This document shows, in pieces, positions 16,278 through 24,592 of a stretch of DNA of 38,437 nucleotides. The stretch comes from CAWVWD01 sp045106825. Its GTDB lineage: Bacteria; Bacteroidota; Bacteroidia; Chitinophagales; Saprospiraceae. A program made the translations under genes and the position numbers. Within the stretch, counting starts at the first letter, position 1; every line of letters starts with the position of its first letter. The stretch spans positions 1-38,437 of the forward strand of contig JBGCFH010000158.1 in assembly GCA_045106825.1 (NCBI GenBank), given 5' to 3'. A model generated the notes under the pieces. That model made no database searches and was not told the origin of the DNA. It worked only from the letters and a program-made list of their open reading frames with translations.

Positions 16278-16659
16278 ATTTTATCTATTTTAATAAATAA
16301 TGAAAAGTTCTGTATAAAAACTAAAATTCAAAGTAGGTAAATCTCAAATCAAAGAACCGTTTAAATAGATGAAATCCTATAAAAATTCGATAATTTTTAT
16401 AACTGTATTTATTTAGTTGACTTTACATATTGCGAATCTGAAACTTCGGATTACGTTGTTCTTGAAAATTACAAGTCTATCAACCGAATAAATACAATTA
16501 CTAATTTTTATGCCTAAAAATTAATAATCAAGTTTTGCTGAAACCTAAAATAGAAAATTATAAAGAACCTATCATGATGATTAAATTTCACAAGGCAAAA
16601 CACAACATTTTCATTTTTAAATTTATTTTCAACGAAATATACATTAGACTTTATTCTAA
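16278..16659. other. Gap with a MITE-like inverted repeat
   Basis: No gene. The left arm 16390-16421 and right arm 16475-16510 share the core TGTATTTATT(T/C)(A/G)GTTGA in inverted form, and the spacer itself holds a small stem (AATCTGAA / TTCGGATT). The whole is a nested palindrome of about 120 bp, a layout like the elements at 7195 and 37019. The rest is AT-rich and featureless. Confidence 0.6.
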
Positions 16660-17136
16660 TTAATTTCTGATGATTCCATCTTTATCAGGAACATAAGCGT
16701 GAAATGTCGTCGTTCTATCTGTCCAATCTTGGTTTTCGACAATTAATGTTTTTTCTCTTAAATCGTCTTCGACAATATTTTCCAATCCTTGTTTATTCTT
16801 TATCCAAGTTGACCATTGTTGATTGTCTTGACTTTTTCCAATAGCAACCCAGTCAATCGTTTTAATTTGATGAATTTTACCTAATATTTTTTGTTTTACC
16901 TTTGGTGTAATAACCGTTTGGTTAACGATTTTGAATTTATTCTTAAATAAAACTAAACGCTCTTTTTCATACCTTTTATTCAAAAAAATATCCAACTCTA
17001 CCTCTGAATCCAATTGATAAAAGTCTTGAACGCTCCAATATTTTGAAAAAATAATCAATAACTTATTTTCTCTCAATATATTAAGTGCCTGTTTTTTGAA
17101 CTCAAGGCATCTCACACTTCGTTGCTGTTGCTTCAT
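16660..17136 (-). CDS. Hypothetical protein
   Basis: 158 residues, lysine-rich, without signal peptide or membrane helix. Blocks include NKRYEKERLVLFKNKFK near 53-69, KVKQKILGKIHQIK near 79-92, and a tryptophan-rich second half (DWVAIGKSQDNQQWSTWIKNK). I recognise no family. Codon use is ordinary, and no overlapping frame competes. It stands alone between two repeat-filled gaps. The N-terminal 10-15 residues (MKQQQRSVRCLEF) look weak, so the true start may lie at a later codon. Cytoplasmic location is likely. Confidence 0.6.
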   Translation of the reverse strand: MKQQQRSVRCLEFKKQALNILRENKLLIIFSKYWSVQDFYQLDSEVELDIFLNKRYEKERLVLFKNKFKIVNQTVITPKVKQKILGKIHQIKTIDWVAIGKSQDNQQWSTWIKNKQGLENIVEDDLREKTLIVENQDWTDRTTTFHAYVPDKDGIIRN

Positions 17137-17626
17137 GTTGAATCATTTTGTAAGTAATAAGTTTATTTAAATTTTAAATTACCCCAGGTAGATTCATTCT
17201 TTCAATATTTTATCACTAAATCCACACTTCAAACAACAGTATTATGTTCTTAATGTTTTAATAAGTTTATGAATTGAATCATTTGATTTTAAATGAGTTA
17301 CTAAAAATCATACAATCAGAAATAAAATGACTCCCACAGAAAAGTAGTCTAAATCTATATATTATTTAGTCCGAGTTACGAGTTCAAATACCACTCAAAT
17401 CAACCTTATTTTTATTTTTAATTATAATTTATTCGAAGTGCAGGACTATTTGAGTATCAACTCGTATCACAAAACGCATAACCCGTAACTTGAATTATTT
17501 AATATTGACTAAATTTACCATTCAAAAAACAATATTAAATTCTCAATGTTCTAACATCGTTACAAATCATAATGCATGAAATCTACAATAATCTGTGGAA
17601 TCTATTAGAGTTACTAAAAATCATAC
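17137..17626. repeat. Direct repeat of the leader of the MoxR/ChlI-like gene
   Basis: The segment 17507-17626, ending immediately before the ATG at 17627, is repeated imperfectly at about 17211-17312. GAGTTACTAAAAATCATAC is identical in both, and ACTAAAT, CATTCAAA, CAA(C)A(A)TATTA and TCTCAATGTT-like blocks align in order. Between the copies lies a decayed iterated-word inverted repeat (GAGTTACGAGTT at 17374-17385 against AACTCGTATCAC...CCCGTAACTT at 17460-17493). No gene is present. Confidence 0.6.
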
Positions 17627-19090
17627 ATGAAAAATATAACAACTTTAGGTGAATTAAAGGCTTCAGGTTACAGACCTCGCTCAATCAAAGACGAATTAAG
17701 AGAAAATTTAATCAAAAGATTACAATCAAAAGAAACGGTTTTTAAAGGAATTTTAGGCTTCGAAGATACCGTAATTCCAGATATAGAAAGAGCTATTTTA
17801 TCTCGACACAATGTGCTAATGTTAGGTTTGAGAGGACAAGCGAAAACTCGTTTGGCTCGTTTGATGGTTGACTTATTGGACGAATATATGCCGATTGTGA
17901 CAGGAAGTGAGTTGAACGATGATCCGATGAATCCGTTGTCTCGTTTTGCAATTGACTTGATAGCCGAAAAAGGGGACGAAACGCCAGTAAGTTGGGTTCA
18001 TCGCAGTACAAGATATGTCGAGAAGTTGGCAACGCCAGATGTTTCAGTTGCGGATTTGATTGGCGATGTTGATCCGATAAAAGCAGCGACTTTAAAGTTG
18101 CCATATTCTGATGAACGTGTAATTCATTTTGGTTTGATTCCTCGTGCTCATCGTTCGATTTTTGTGATTAATGAGTTGCCAGATTTACAAGCACGTATTC
18201 AAGTTGCTTTGTTTAATATGCTGCAAGAAGGCGATATTCAAATTCGTGGGTTTAAGTTGCGTTTGCCGTTAGATGTACAGTTTGTATTTACCGCAAACCC
18301 AGAAGATTATACAAATCGAGGAAGTATTATTACACCTTTAAAGGATAGAATCGAAAGTCAAATTTTGACACATTATCCTCGTACGATTGACATCGCAAAA
18401 CAGATTACTTCGCAGGAAGCGAATTTGGCGAAAGCCCAAGAAAAAGCAATCGAAGTACCAGAATTATTGAAAGATTTGCTGGAAACTATCAGTTTTGAGG
18501 CGAGAGATTCGGAGTATATTGATGAAAAATCTGGTGTGTCTGCTCGTTTGTCGATTGCTGGTTATGAGAACTTAGTTTCTGCGGCTGAACGCCGAATGTT
18601 AGTGAATGGCGAACAGAATACAACTGCTCGTATCACTGATTTTTGGGGCGTAATTCCAGCGATAACTGGAAAAGTAGAATTGGTTTATGAAGGCGAACAA
18701 GAAGGCCCTTATAATGTCGCTTTACGCTTAATGAGTGCTGCAATTAAGAAATTATTCTTACAACATTTTCCTGACCCTGAAAAAATGACACGTAGAAGAA
18801 AACGTAGTGAAGAACCTCCTCGTGATCCTTACGGAACGATTCGTATGTACTTTTCGGGTGGCAATACAGTTGACTTATTAAATGATGATTCAGGAAAAAA
18901 TTATAAAACGGAATTGTCAAAAGTCGCAGGTTTGGAGAAATTTGTCAAACAAAACGGTATTGCGGACAAGCATAAATACTTATTTATGGAATTGGTTTTA
19001 CATGGAATGGTTGAGTTTAATATTATTGGACGAGAGTTTATTGATAAAAAATATACCTTTAAAGATATGTTAGCAGGAATGTTTGAATAA
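17627..19090 (+). CDS. MoxR/magnesium-chelatase-type AAA+ ATPase
   Basis: 487 residues. Walker A is GLRGQAKT (67-74), slightly unusual but normal for the ChlI-like branch. Walker B is IFVINEL (Asn182-Glu183), sensor 1 is FTANPEDYTN (Asn224), and the arginine of PLKDRIES (Arg241) follows. The insert SVADLIGDVDP and FGLIPRAHRSIF are typical of the proteins annotated as Mg-chelatase subunit or sigma-54-interacting in Bacteroidota. Such ATPases form hexamers and usually act as chaperones together with a von Willebrand A-domain protein. No such partner is adjacent here, since the next gene is on the other strand. The C-terminal 120 residues (from about 385, RRRKRSEEPPRDPYG) are a charged linker and a small domain I cannot place. 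The function beyond ATPase is unknown. Confidence 0.88.
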   Translation: MKNITTLGELKASGYRPRSIKDELRENLIKRLQSKETVFKGILGFEDTVIPDIERAILSRHNVLMLGLRGQAKTRLARLMVDLLDEYMPIVTGSELNDDPMNPLSRFAIDLIAEKGDETPVSWVHRSTRYVEKLATPDVSVADLIGDVDPIKAATLKLPYSDERVIHFGLIPRAHRSIFVINELPDLQARIQVALFNMLQEGDIQIRGFKLRLPLDVQFVFTANPEDYTNRGSIITPLKDRIESQILTHYPRTIDIAKQITSQEANLAKAQEKAIEVPELLKDLLETISFEARDSEYIDEKSGVSARLSIAGYENLVSAAERRMLVNGEQNTTARITDFWGVIPAITGKVELVYEGEQEGPYNVALRLMSAAIKKLFLQHFPDPEKMTRRRKRSEEPPRDPYGTIRMYFSGGNTVDLLNDDSGKNYKTELSKVAGLEKFVKQNGIADKHKYLFMELVLHGMVEFNIIGREFIDKKYTFKDMLAGMFE

Positions 19091-19106
19091 TTCTGGTCGC
19101 TTGTTG

Positions 19107-19148
19107 CTGGATACTGGTTACTTGATTTTGCAAGTAACCAGTGACCAG
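19107..19148. terminator. Iterated-word hairpin between convergent genes, word CTGGTTACTT
   Basis: Arms 19107-19124 (CTGGATACTGGTTACTTG) and 19131-19148 (CAAGTAACCAGTGACCAG) match at 16 of 18 positions around a 6-nt loop. The words CTGG-TACTGG and CCAGTGACCAG repeat within the arms. It lies exactly between the stops of the ATPase gene (19090) and the secreted protein gene (19151), so it probably terminates both. Confidence 0.8.
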
Positions 19149-19150
19149 TA

Positions 19151-19735
19151 TTAATTCACGCTTGCACGAATACACCTTTCAAAATCAGAACAAGCATCAA
19201 CCAAAAGATTGCCACGATAAGGAACTTTTCCAGAATAGTAAGCTTCTATGACCACATAATCATAATCACCATTAACAAAAAAGTTGAAACGATAAGATTT
19301 CCATTCATTGTGATCAATAGCGACAGTATGACCTAAAAGTTGTGTTTTTTGACAACGTTTCGTTCCGCCCCAAATTCTAAATTTCAAAGGTTTATTGTAG
19401 CCAACATAACCATTAGAACGAGCTAATTTTACGCTAAAAGTGTAACATTCATCTTTTTTTAACGGAGCTGTCAAGCGTTGTCCGATGTGTTCCCACGTAT
19501 TATCTTCTCGGGTGATTAGCCCCAAAAAGGTTTTTCCATCAGAAGCTTCTTGATAAACGCCCCAAGGTCCTGGTAAAATATCAGGTGTAGAATACAAACC
19601 GCAAGCATGCCAACCTTCAGGAACTTGTGCGTCTTGAGGAGCTCCTTCAAATGAAGGGTTTGACAATTTAATACCAGCATTTGGATTAAATGAAACGGTT
19701 AGCGAACCGATAAATATTAAAATTAGTATTCTCAT
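19151..19735 (-). CDS. Secreted beta-sandwich (CBM-like) protein
   Basis: 194 residues. A short signal peptide (about 1-16, MRILILIFIGSLTVSF) is followed by one domain that starts IKLSNPSFEGAPQDAQVPEGWHACG. It continues with WGVYQEASDGKTFLGLITRED and ECYTFSVKLARS. The NPSFE...VPEGW...G start and the order of strands fit the galactose-binding-like modules that Bacteroidota attach to adhesins or OmpA-like proteins. Here the module stands alone. Five cysteines (in HACG, DECY, TKRC, DACS and FERC) would be oxidised in the periplasm or outside. No T9SS domain is seen. Ligand and role are unknown. Confidence 0.7.
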   Translation of the reverse strand: MRILILIFIGSLTVSFNPNAGIKLSNPSFEGAPQDAQVPEGWHACGLYSTPDILPGPWGVYQEASDGKTFLGLITREDNTWEHIGQRLTAPLKKDECYTFSVKLARSNGYVGYNKPLKFRIWGGTKRCQKTQLLGHTVAIDHNEWKSYRFNFFVNGDYDYVVIEAYYSGKVPYRGNLLVDACSDFERCIRASVN

Positions 19736-19967
19736 TAGTTTTTGTCTAAGTTGCTGTAAGAATCTGTTTCATGCATTTCATATAAAACAGAAAATTGTCC
19801 TAAAGTTATTATGTTTTTCTTAATTTAGTTTTGAAAAATCATGCTTTTTTTAAATGATAATCAAAACGTTGAAAGTATTAAAACCGAAATTTACGGATTA
19901 AGATTACAATCAAAGAAAGTAATTTTCGTAAATTCGTCTCAGATTTTCTAAAACGCAAAACCTAAAC

Positions 19968-20843
19968 ATGGCTAATAGTAATCAATTGTTCAACAATTTA
20001 CGAAAATATATTTATGCAATCATCAGTATAGCTTTAGTATTGTTGATAATCGGCTTTTATGGTATAATATTACTATTTGGGCGACAAGCGATTGATACTG
20101 TAAAGGAAAATTTAGAAATCATCGTAGAACTTGCCCCAAATTCTACTAAAGAAAACCACAACACACTTACGACTTATTTAGAAAATCAAAATTATACCAA
20201 ATCAAATTCTATTCAGTTTGTATCAAAAGAAGAAGGTTTAAAAAAATTAGAACGTGAATTTGGTGAAGATTTAATCACCTTCGATTTTGATAATCCATTG
20301 TATGATGTGATTACTTTTCATGTCAATACTCAATTTGCTCAATCCAACGAATTACAAAATATCAAGTTAGAACTCTTAGAAAATACAGCGATTCAGGATG
20401 TTCATTATCAAGATATTATTATTGAAAATTTAGAAAGTAATTCTAAACAATTTGGTTGGTTGATTTTATTAATTGGTAGTTTATTTTTAATTACAGCCAT
20501 TGCTTTGATTAATAATACCGTTCGTTTAGCGTTAAATGACAACCGATTTATTATTAAAAATATGCAATATGTCGGAGCGACCGAAGGCTTTATTATTCGT
20601 CCTTATTTGCGAAAAGCATTTATGAATGGTTTGGTTAGTGGTATTTTAGCAATTGCAGGTGTTTTCGGTATTTTGATATTTTTCAATCAACAAGTTGCTG
20701 GTCTTTTTAATAATATTTTTTCACCCGAAGTTTTTCTACTTTGTGGTACATTACTTTTAGTTGGAATTGTGATTTCTATGGTGAGTACGTTTATTGCAGT
20801 TCGGAGGTTTTTGAGAAAAAGGACTGTTGATTTGTATGTATAA
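19968..20843 (+). CDS. ftsX: Cell-division protein FtsX
   Basis: 291 residues, the normal length. The N-terminal cytoplasmic segment MANSNQLFNNLRKYIYA leads into helix 1 (about 17-37). A periplasmic domain of about 120 residues (EIIVELAPNSTKENHNTL...) follows, then helices at about 163-183, 213-235 and 255-277. The block NNTVRLALNDNRFIIKNMQYVGATEGFIIRPYLRKA is typical of FtsX. With FtsE it forms an ABC-type complex that activates peptidoglycan hydrolases at the division septum. FtsE is not adjacent, which is usual in this phylum. As I recall, ftsX in Bacteroidota is often followed by a small DUF3098 gene and uppP; here it is followed by a terminator and an opposing gene, so that order is broken. 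Confidence 0.92.
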   Translation: MANSNQLFNNLRKYIYAIISIALVLLIIGFYGIILLFGRQAIDTVKENLEIIVELAPNSTKENHNTLTTYLENQNYTKSNSIQFVSKEEGLKKLEREFGEDLITFDFDNPLYDVITFHVNTQFAQSNELQNIKLELLENTAIQDVHYQDIIIENLESNSKQFGWLILLIGSLFLITAIALINNTVRLALNDNRFIIKNMQYVGATEGFIIRPYLRKAFMNGLVSGILAIAGVFGILIFFNQQVAGLFNNIFSPEVFLLCGTLLLVGIVISMVSTFIAVRRFLRKRTVDLYV

Positions 20844-21015
20844 AAAGATTGAAATATAACCTTATCAAGGTTTCTGTTTTGATTCGAGATTGTTGCAAAA
20901 ACACCAATTCTCTAAAAAATTATTTCTCATCAAGTAAACAAAGGTGAAGTTTCTGTCTATCTCGAAATCTCGGTAATCAACTATTTATCGAAGCTTCCAC
21001 AATTATTTTTGGTTC

Positions 21016-21061
21016 TTTGAAAAAGCCTTCATGAAATAATTTTCACGAAGGCTTTTTCAAA
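21016..21061. terminator. Bidirectional terminator
   Basis: Perfect 15-bp arms TTTGAAAAAGCCTTC / GAAGGCTTTTTCAAA around a 16-nt loop. The T-rich outer bases serve both directions. It lies 170 bp after ftsX and 125 bp after the opposing gene that ends at 21187. Confidence 0.9.
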
Positions 21062-21112
21062 ACAGCATCATCTCATACAATTTTTAATTTATCCTGAAAC
21101 TGTTAGAATCTA

Positions 21113-21183
21113 TGTAAAAAAGCATTTTGCAAAGCAAAACTTAACAATTCTGATTTCTATTTTACGTTTCAGCAAAACGTTAA
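21113..21183. repeat. 70-bp dispersed repeat, copy 2
   Basis: Same orientation as copy 1 at 281-351. The terminal palindrome is degenerate here (TTACGTTTCAGCAAAACGTTAA). It ends a few bases from the stop of the minus-strand gene at 21187, as copy 1 lies close to the end of the gene at 481. Confidence 0.75.
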
Positions 21184-21186
21184 TTA

Positions 21187-21717
21187 TCATAAAAGATTAC
21201 CGATTTCCTTTTTGATAGCGAATAAAGCTGTATCCATCGGTTGTTCTCCCATTTTCTCCAAATTAGTAAATAAAGCATAACGCAAATCAGCAGGACTTGC
21301 ACCTTTAGGTAGACTTTCAAAAGTTGTATTAACTAAAGCAACAGTATTATTACGAGCCATTTCGATGATTTTCCATAGTTCTTTTGATACATAGACTTGT
21401 TGTGCTACATTATGTTCAAACTCTTGTTGAATAGTAATTAATATAGCTAATCTCAAATCTTCTGCTGCGACAGAATTACCTTCCAAACGCAATAATAAGC
21501 TTTGCACTTTGATACGTTCGCAGAATAATGCTAAACGCTCATAAGCCTGCATTCGCAAAGGAATTACTTCACTTCTTGCGTCTTTTCTATCTTGAAAAAG
21601 AAACATTTGACGTTGATTTTTCAGAAATTCTTTAAACAAAAAATAAACCGTCAAAAAGACAATTAATGCTGGAATTGTTGCTTGTAAAATACCTAAGATT
21701 ATTTCCCAAATTTTCAT
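21187..21717 (-). CDS. Inner-membrane-anchored coiled protein (DUF7935-like)
   Basis: 176 residues. One N-terminal helix (about 5-28, IILGILQATIPALIVFLTVYFLF) is followed by a basic juxtamembrane stretch and a helical soluble domain. Blocks are RSEVIPLRMQAYERLALFCERI near 49-70, QQEFEHNVAQQVYVS near 96-110 and PADLRYALFTNLEKMG near 141-156. The pattern resembles a family of short Bacteroidota proteins annotated as DUF7935; I give this from memory and with reserve. The helical domain probably faces the cytoplasm. The function is unknown. The gene stands alone between a terminator downstream and a hairpin upstream. Confidence 0.7.
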   Translation of the reverse strand: MKIWEIILGILQATIPALIVFLTVYFLFKEFLKNQRQMFLFQDRKDARSEVIPLRMQAYERLALFCERIKVQSLLLRLEGNSVAAEDLRLAILITIQQEFEHNVAQQVYVSKELWKIIEMARNNTVALVNTTFESLPKGASPADLRYALFTNLEKMGEQPMDTALFAIKKEIGNLL

Positions 21718-22066
21718 TGATAATATTTATTTTAGTGTTGTTTGATAGGTTTTACCTATGGTTATTTTTATTCAAAAAAATAACCTCGTAAAGATATGAT
21801 TCTTAACGAGGTTTTATCCAAAAGTAACAGTTTTTTTTGAGTGAATATATTACGAGTTTAACGAATTAGCAACAGTTAATAAAATTAGTTTCGTTCTTTG
21901 AATTGTTTTGTGGAAACGCTCAAAATTCAAAATAATAAAAACTTTTCGATGATAGTATCATATTGAAAATCAATACAGTATCGAATACTTAATACTATCG
22001 AAACAGATTTTATTTTTCATAATTCCCATCAAAAACCACATTTTTTTTCAGTGATTCATTAGTTTT

Positions 22067-22199
22067 TGGTTGTTTGATAATTTTTGTCAGTAGCGGCTGT
22101 CTTTAGCTGCCGTAAACAAATTCAAACAAAGACGGCAGCTAAAGACAGCCGCTACGGAAAACAATAATTTTTACTTTTGGCAAAAATTGTCAATGAACC
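22067..22199. repeat. MITE-like nested inverted repeat, copy 2 (loop inverted)
   Basis: Outer flanks are in the same orientation as copy 1 at 7195-7328 (TTGGTTGTTTGATAATTTTT on the left, GGCAAAAATTGTCAATGAAC on the right). The 24-nt arms (22090-22113 and 22132-22155) are identical to those of copy 1. The 18-nt loop (22114-22131, AAACAAATTCAAACAAAG) is the reverse complement of the copy 1 loop with one mismatch. Confidence 0.88.
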
Positions 22200-22283
22200 T
22201 ATTTTTTTAAAAATGTTCTAATTTGATACTTTAAAATCATACAAATTTTTAGGACAAGCCCAAAATAAAACAATCTAATGTGA

Positions 22284-22360
22284 TGAGAACACGGATTTTT
22301 TAAAAAAACTACTATTAAAAAATCCGTTCAAATCCGTTTAATCCGTTTAATCCGTGTTCC
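22284..22360. repeat. Iterated-word hairpin, word AATCCGTTT
   Basis: The right arm repeats AATCCGTT(T/C) four times (22320-22360) and ends ATCCGTGTTCCCGTC. The left arm (22284-22302, TGAGAACACGGATTTTTTA) is the complement of the last unit. Only one unit pairs at a time, so the hairpin could slide between alternative pairings. It lies 75 bp beyond the 3' end of the subtilase gene. Confidence 0.75.
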
Positions 22361-22433
22361 CGTCACGTCCTACCGAAATGTGTATGGTTTTAAACCAACT
22401 TATAAAGCCCATAACCCATTACATACAATCCAA

Positions 22434-24191
22434 TTATTTTTTCAAAATTCGACCTTCAAAACAACTTTCTCCCGATTCATTACAGAGGCGATAATAATAA
22501 ACACCATTTGCATAATTACTCAAATCAATAGTACGTAATTTATTACCTCCGCTATAATCTGCTATTTGATTGACAACTTGTCTTCCATCAGCAGCAAATA
22601 TTTGTATTTGCAGTTTTCCTTCATAACCAATATGCTGAAAAGTGACCATATTGTTTGTAGGATTAGGATAAACTCTGAATCTTTCCTTTGCCGAAATTGG
22701 TGTTTTTGCCAAAAGTGTATCAACTGCGGCAAGTGCATCAATGGTACCATAACCATAAACAAAATTTGGAATAGATTTTCCATCAGCACCATCACACAGT
22801 TGTGTTGTAATTCTATCTAATGCTGTTTGTTCAATAATCGTTTCAATACGTTCAACATCACCGGCTAAAGTTGGATCAGCAGAAATTAACAATGCGACCA
22901 AACCTACGACATGAGGTGCAGCCATACTTGTTCCACTAAAATTCGCATAAAGGTCTTCACCTCTAATCGCAGATTTCACATTCACACCAGGAGCAACAAC
23001 ATTCGGTTTCATCCGATTACTTCCATCAATAGATACTAAACCTCGGCTACTAAAATTAGCAATAACTTCATTTTCACTTATCGCACCTACCGTAAAACTA
23101 TTTTCAAAAACAGCTGCTGGAGTATTAATCGTCTCACAATCAGCCCCAGAGTTCCCTGCCGAAACAACAACTACAATTCCAGCCGCTTTTAGATTATTAA
23201 CAGCCGTTTCTAAAATATCAAAATTATTAGGATTACAACCTTCATCCTCAGGGCAAGCCCAAGAATTATTAATCACATGAGGCGCTTTCGATGGATCAGG
23301 GTTTTCATTATTCAAATCTGTCGGTGCTAAAAACCATTGGAAACATTCCAGATAAGTTTGTGGTGTTCCCCAGCCTCGTTCCATATTACGACAACCAATC
23401 CAAGTTGCATCTGGTGCGACACCAATTTGTAGGCTTTCTGTTCCGCCAAGAATAGTTCCCATCGTATGTGTACCATGATTGTGGTCATCACAAGGATAAT
23501 CAACATCTAATCCACAAGGGTTTTCTTCAACACTATGATTCGGATTAAATGCACGAATCGCATCATGCCAATTGTAATTATGATTAGTATTTTTTTCAGT
23601 CCAACCTCTATACTTAGCTTTTAGACTTTCGTGTTCCCATTCATAGCCAGTATCTTGTCCTCCAACAACAACACCTTGACCTGTATATCCTTTTTCCCAA
23701 ACTTTATGAGCATTCATCTGTAAAATTCCCCACGGGATTTCTACATTTTTATTAAAATTTTCGTTGATTTCTTCTTGTTCAATCGGTTCAAGGATTTTCA
23801 TTCGAGAATTTTCAGAAATTATTTTCACTTCAGGATATTGAGCAATTTGTTTTACTAATTCAAAATCACCATAAACCCAAATAACATTAGCAATCCAAAA
23901 ATCTTGAAAAGGAACTTTTTTAATCTCTAAAACATCAATAATTGAAGCCTGTGTTTTTTTAACATTAGCATGAAGTTGTTTCATTACTAATGTTCCTTTA
24001 GCCGTTTTGTCTGTTAACAATTTTGATTGTGAAATATCTACGTGATGAACAAACTGTACTAAAAACTCAAACTGATTAGTTGTACCATTAAACGAATTTA
24101 ATCGTGTATCAATTTTATCTTGCCAACTTTGAGCAAAAATATGAATAGATGCGATTAAAATTATAAAACATGTAAAGATTGATTTTTGCAT
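22434..24191 (-). CDS. Secreted subtilisin-like serine protease (S8) with T9SS domain
   Basis: 585 residues. Signal peptide 1-20 (ends IFAQ). An I9-like inhibitory propeptide spans about 40-132. The S8 catalytic domain (about 150-490) has Asp180 in GGQDTGYEWEH, His239 in HNHGTHTMG, the oxyanion Asn309 in VINNSWA and Ser422 in FSGTSMAAPHVVG. A type A T9SS sorting domain covers about 505-585 (FRVYPNPTNN to FEGRILKK). The order D-H-S and all key residues are intact, so it should be an active extracellular protease, exported by Sec and then T9SS and possibly anchored at the cell surface. Targets are unknown; nutrient proteins or surface processing are both plausible. It is a single gene, with T9SS machinery elsewhere in the genome. 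Confidence 0.93.
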   Translation of the reverse strand: MQKSIFTCFIILIASIHIFAQSWQDKIDTRLNSFNGTTNQFEFLVQFVHHVDISQSKLLTDKTAKGTLVMKQLHANVKKTQASIIDVLEIKKVPFQDFWIANVIWVYGDFELVKQIAQYPEVKIISENSRMKILEPIEQEEINENFNKNVEIPWGILQMNAHKVWEKGYTGQGVVVGGQDTGYEWEHESLKAKYRGWTEKNTNHNYNWHDAIRAFNPNHSVEENPCGLDVDYPCDDHNHGTHTMGTILGGTESLQIGVAPDATWIGCRNMERGWGTPQTYLECFQWFLAPTDLNNENPDPSKAPHVINNSWACPEDEGCNPNNFDILETAVNNLKAAGIVVVVSAGNSGADCETINTPAAVFENSFTVGAISENEVIANFSSRGLVSIDGSNRMKPNVVAPGVNVKSAIRGEDLYANFSGTSMAAPHVVGLVALLISADPTLAGDVERIETIIEQTALDRITTQLCDGADGKSIPNFVYGYGTIDALAAVDTLLAKTPISAKERFRVYPNPTNNMVTFQHIGYEGKLQIQIFAADGRQVVNQIADYSGGNKLRTIDLSNYANGVYYYRLCNESGESCFEGRILKK

Positions 24192-24537
24192 ATAGTTTTT
24201 TTTTTATTGACGTAAAGTTAGTTAACTAAATTAGGGTTAAATGTAGGTTTAACTAAAAAATGACACACTTTGAACTACATATACTTATTTATAATTATTT
24301 TTTTTTCATAAAAATAATTTTGACATTAATTAGATGTTTGAAGTAAAACGTATTAATATCACACTTATTCAACTTATAACAATATGCTATTAACAAGTTG
24401 ATAGATAGTCACTTAAATTGTTATATGCTGTTTTTTTTTACAAAAAAAACAAATTTAGAATGTATTAATATAAGATATAAAAACACTATTGAAAACCATT
24501 TTGTGTAAAAACTTGTTTATGTTTCCGTATTCATTTT
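24192..24537. other. Divergent intergenic region
   Basis: A very AT-rich 345-bp gap between the subtilase (minus) and the Fe-S protein gene (plus). A stem from TATAACAAT (about 24376) and ATTGTTATA (about 24418) surrounds AAGTTGATAGATAG. On the minus strand TAACTTTA (about 24214-24221) could be the -7 box of the subtilase gene, but it has no clear TTG. No gene is seen. Confidence 0.4.
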
Positions 24538-24566
24538 TTGATTTTATCAAAAATGTATTATTTTTG
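24538..24566 (+). promoter_or_regulatory. Bacteroidota-type promoter of the Fe-S protein gene
   Basis: TTG at 24538-24540 and TATTTTTG at about 24559-24566 are separated by 18-19 nt, an exact match to the TTG / TAnnTTTG consensus. The -7 box overlaps an in-frame GTG at 24566, so that codon cannot be the start. The first usable start is the ATG at 24593, giving a leader of about 20 nt. Confidence 0.8.
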
Positions 24567-24592
24567 TGAACATATTAATTAGAAATAAAATT

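Larger units (their letters stand above)
20844..21186. other. Gap after ftsX
   Basis: No gene. It contains a strong terminator (21016-21061) and the second copy of the 70-bp dispersed repeat (21113-21183), listed separately. The first 150 bp hold only imperfect repeats of TTTCTGT and TCGAGAT/ATCTCGA, with no clear structure. Confidence 0.5.
21718..22433. other. Repeat-filled gap
   Basis: No gene. In order it holds: a terminator-like stem AACCTCGT/ACGAGGTT (21782-21813); an imperfect stem from GATAGTAT and ATACTATCG (about 21949-22000); MITE copy 2 (22067-22199); and an iterated-word hairpin (22284-22360). The last 70 bp before the subtilase stop contain CCCATAACCCATTACA, a possible worn one-armed word repeat. 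Confidence 0.6.

Noticed and set aside
17371..17400. tRNA-like GAGTTCAAATACC
   Set aside because: No acceptor stem, anticodon arm or CCA-side pairing could be built around it; it belongs to a worn word repeat.
24566..24592. GTG as start of the Fe-S carrier, giving 125 residues
   Set aside because: The GTG overlaps the -7 box of a consensus promoter, so it would not be on the transcript. The ATG at 24593 gives the family's usual length.
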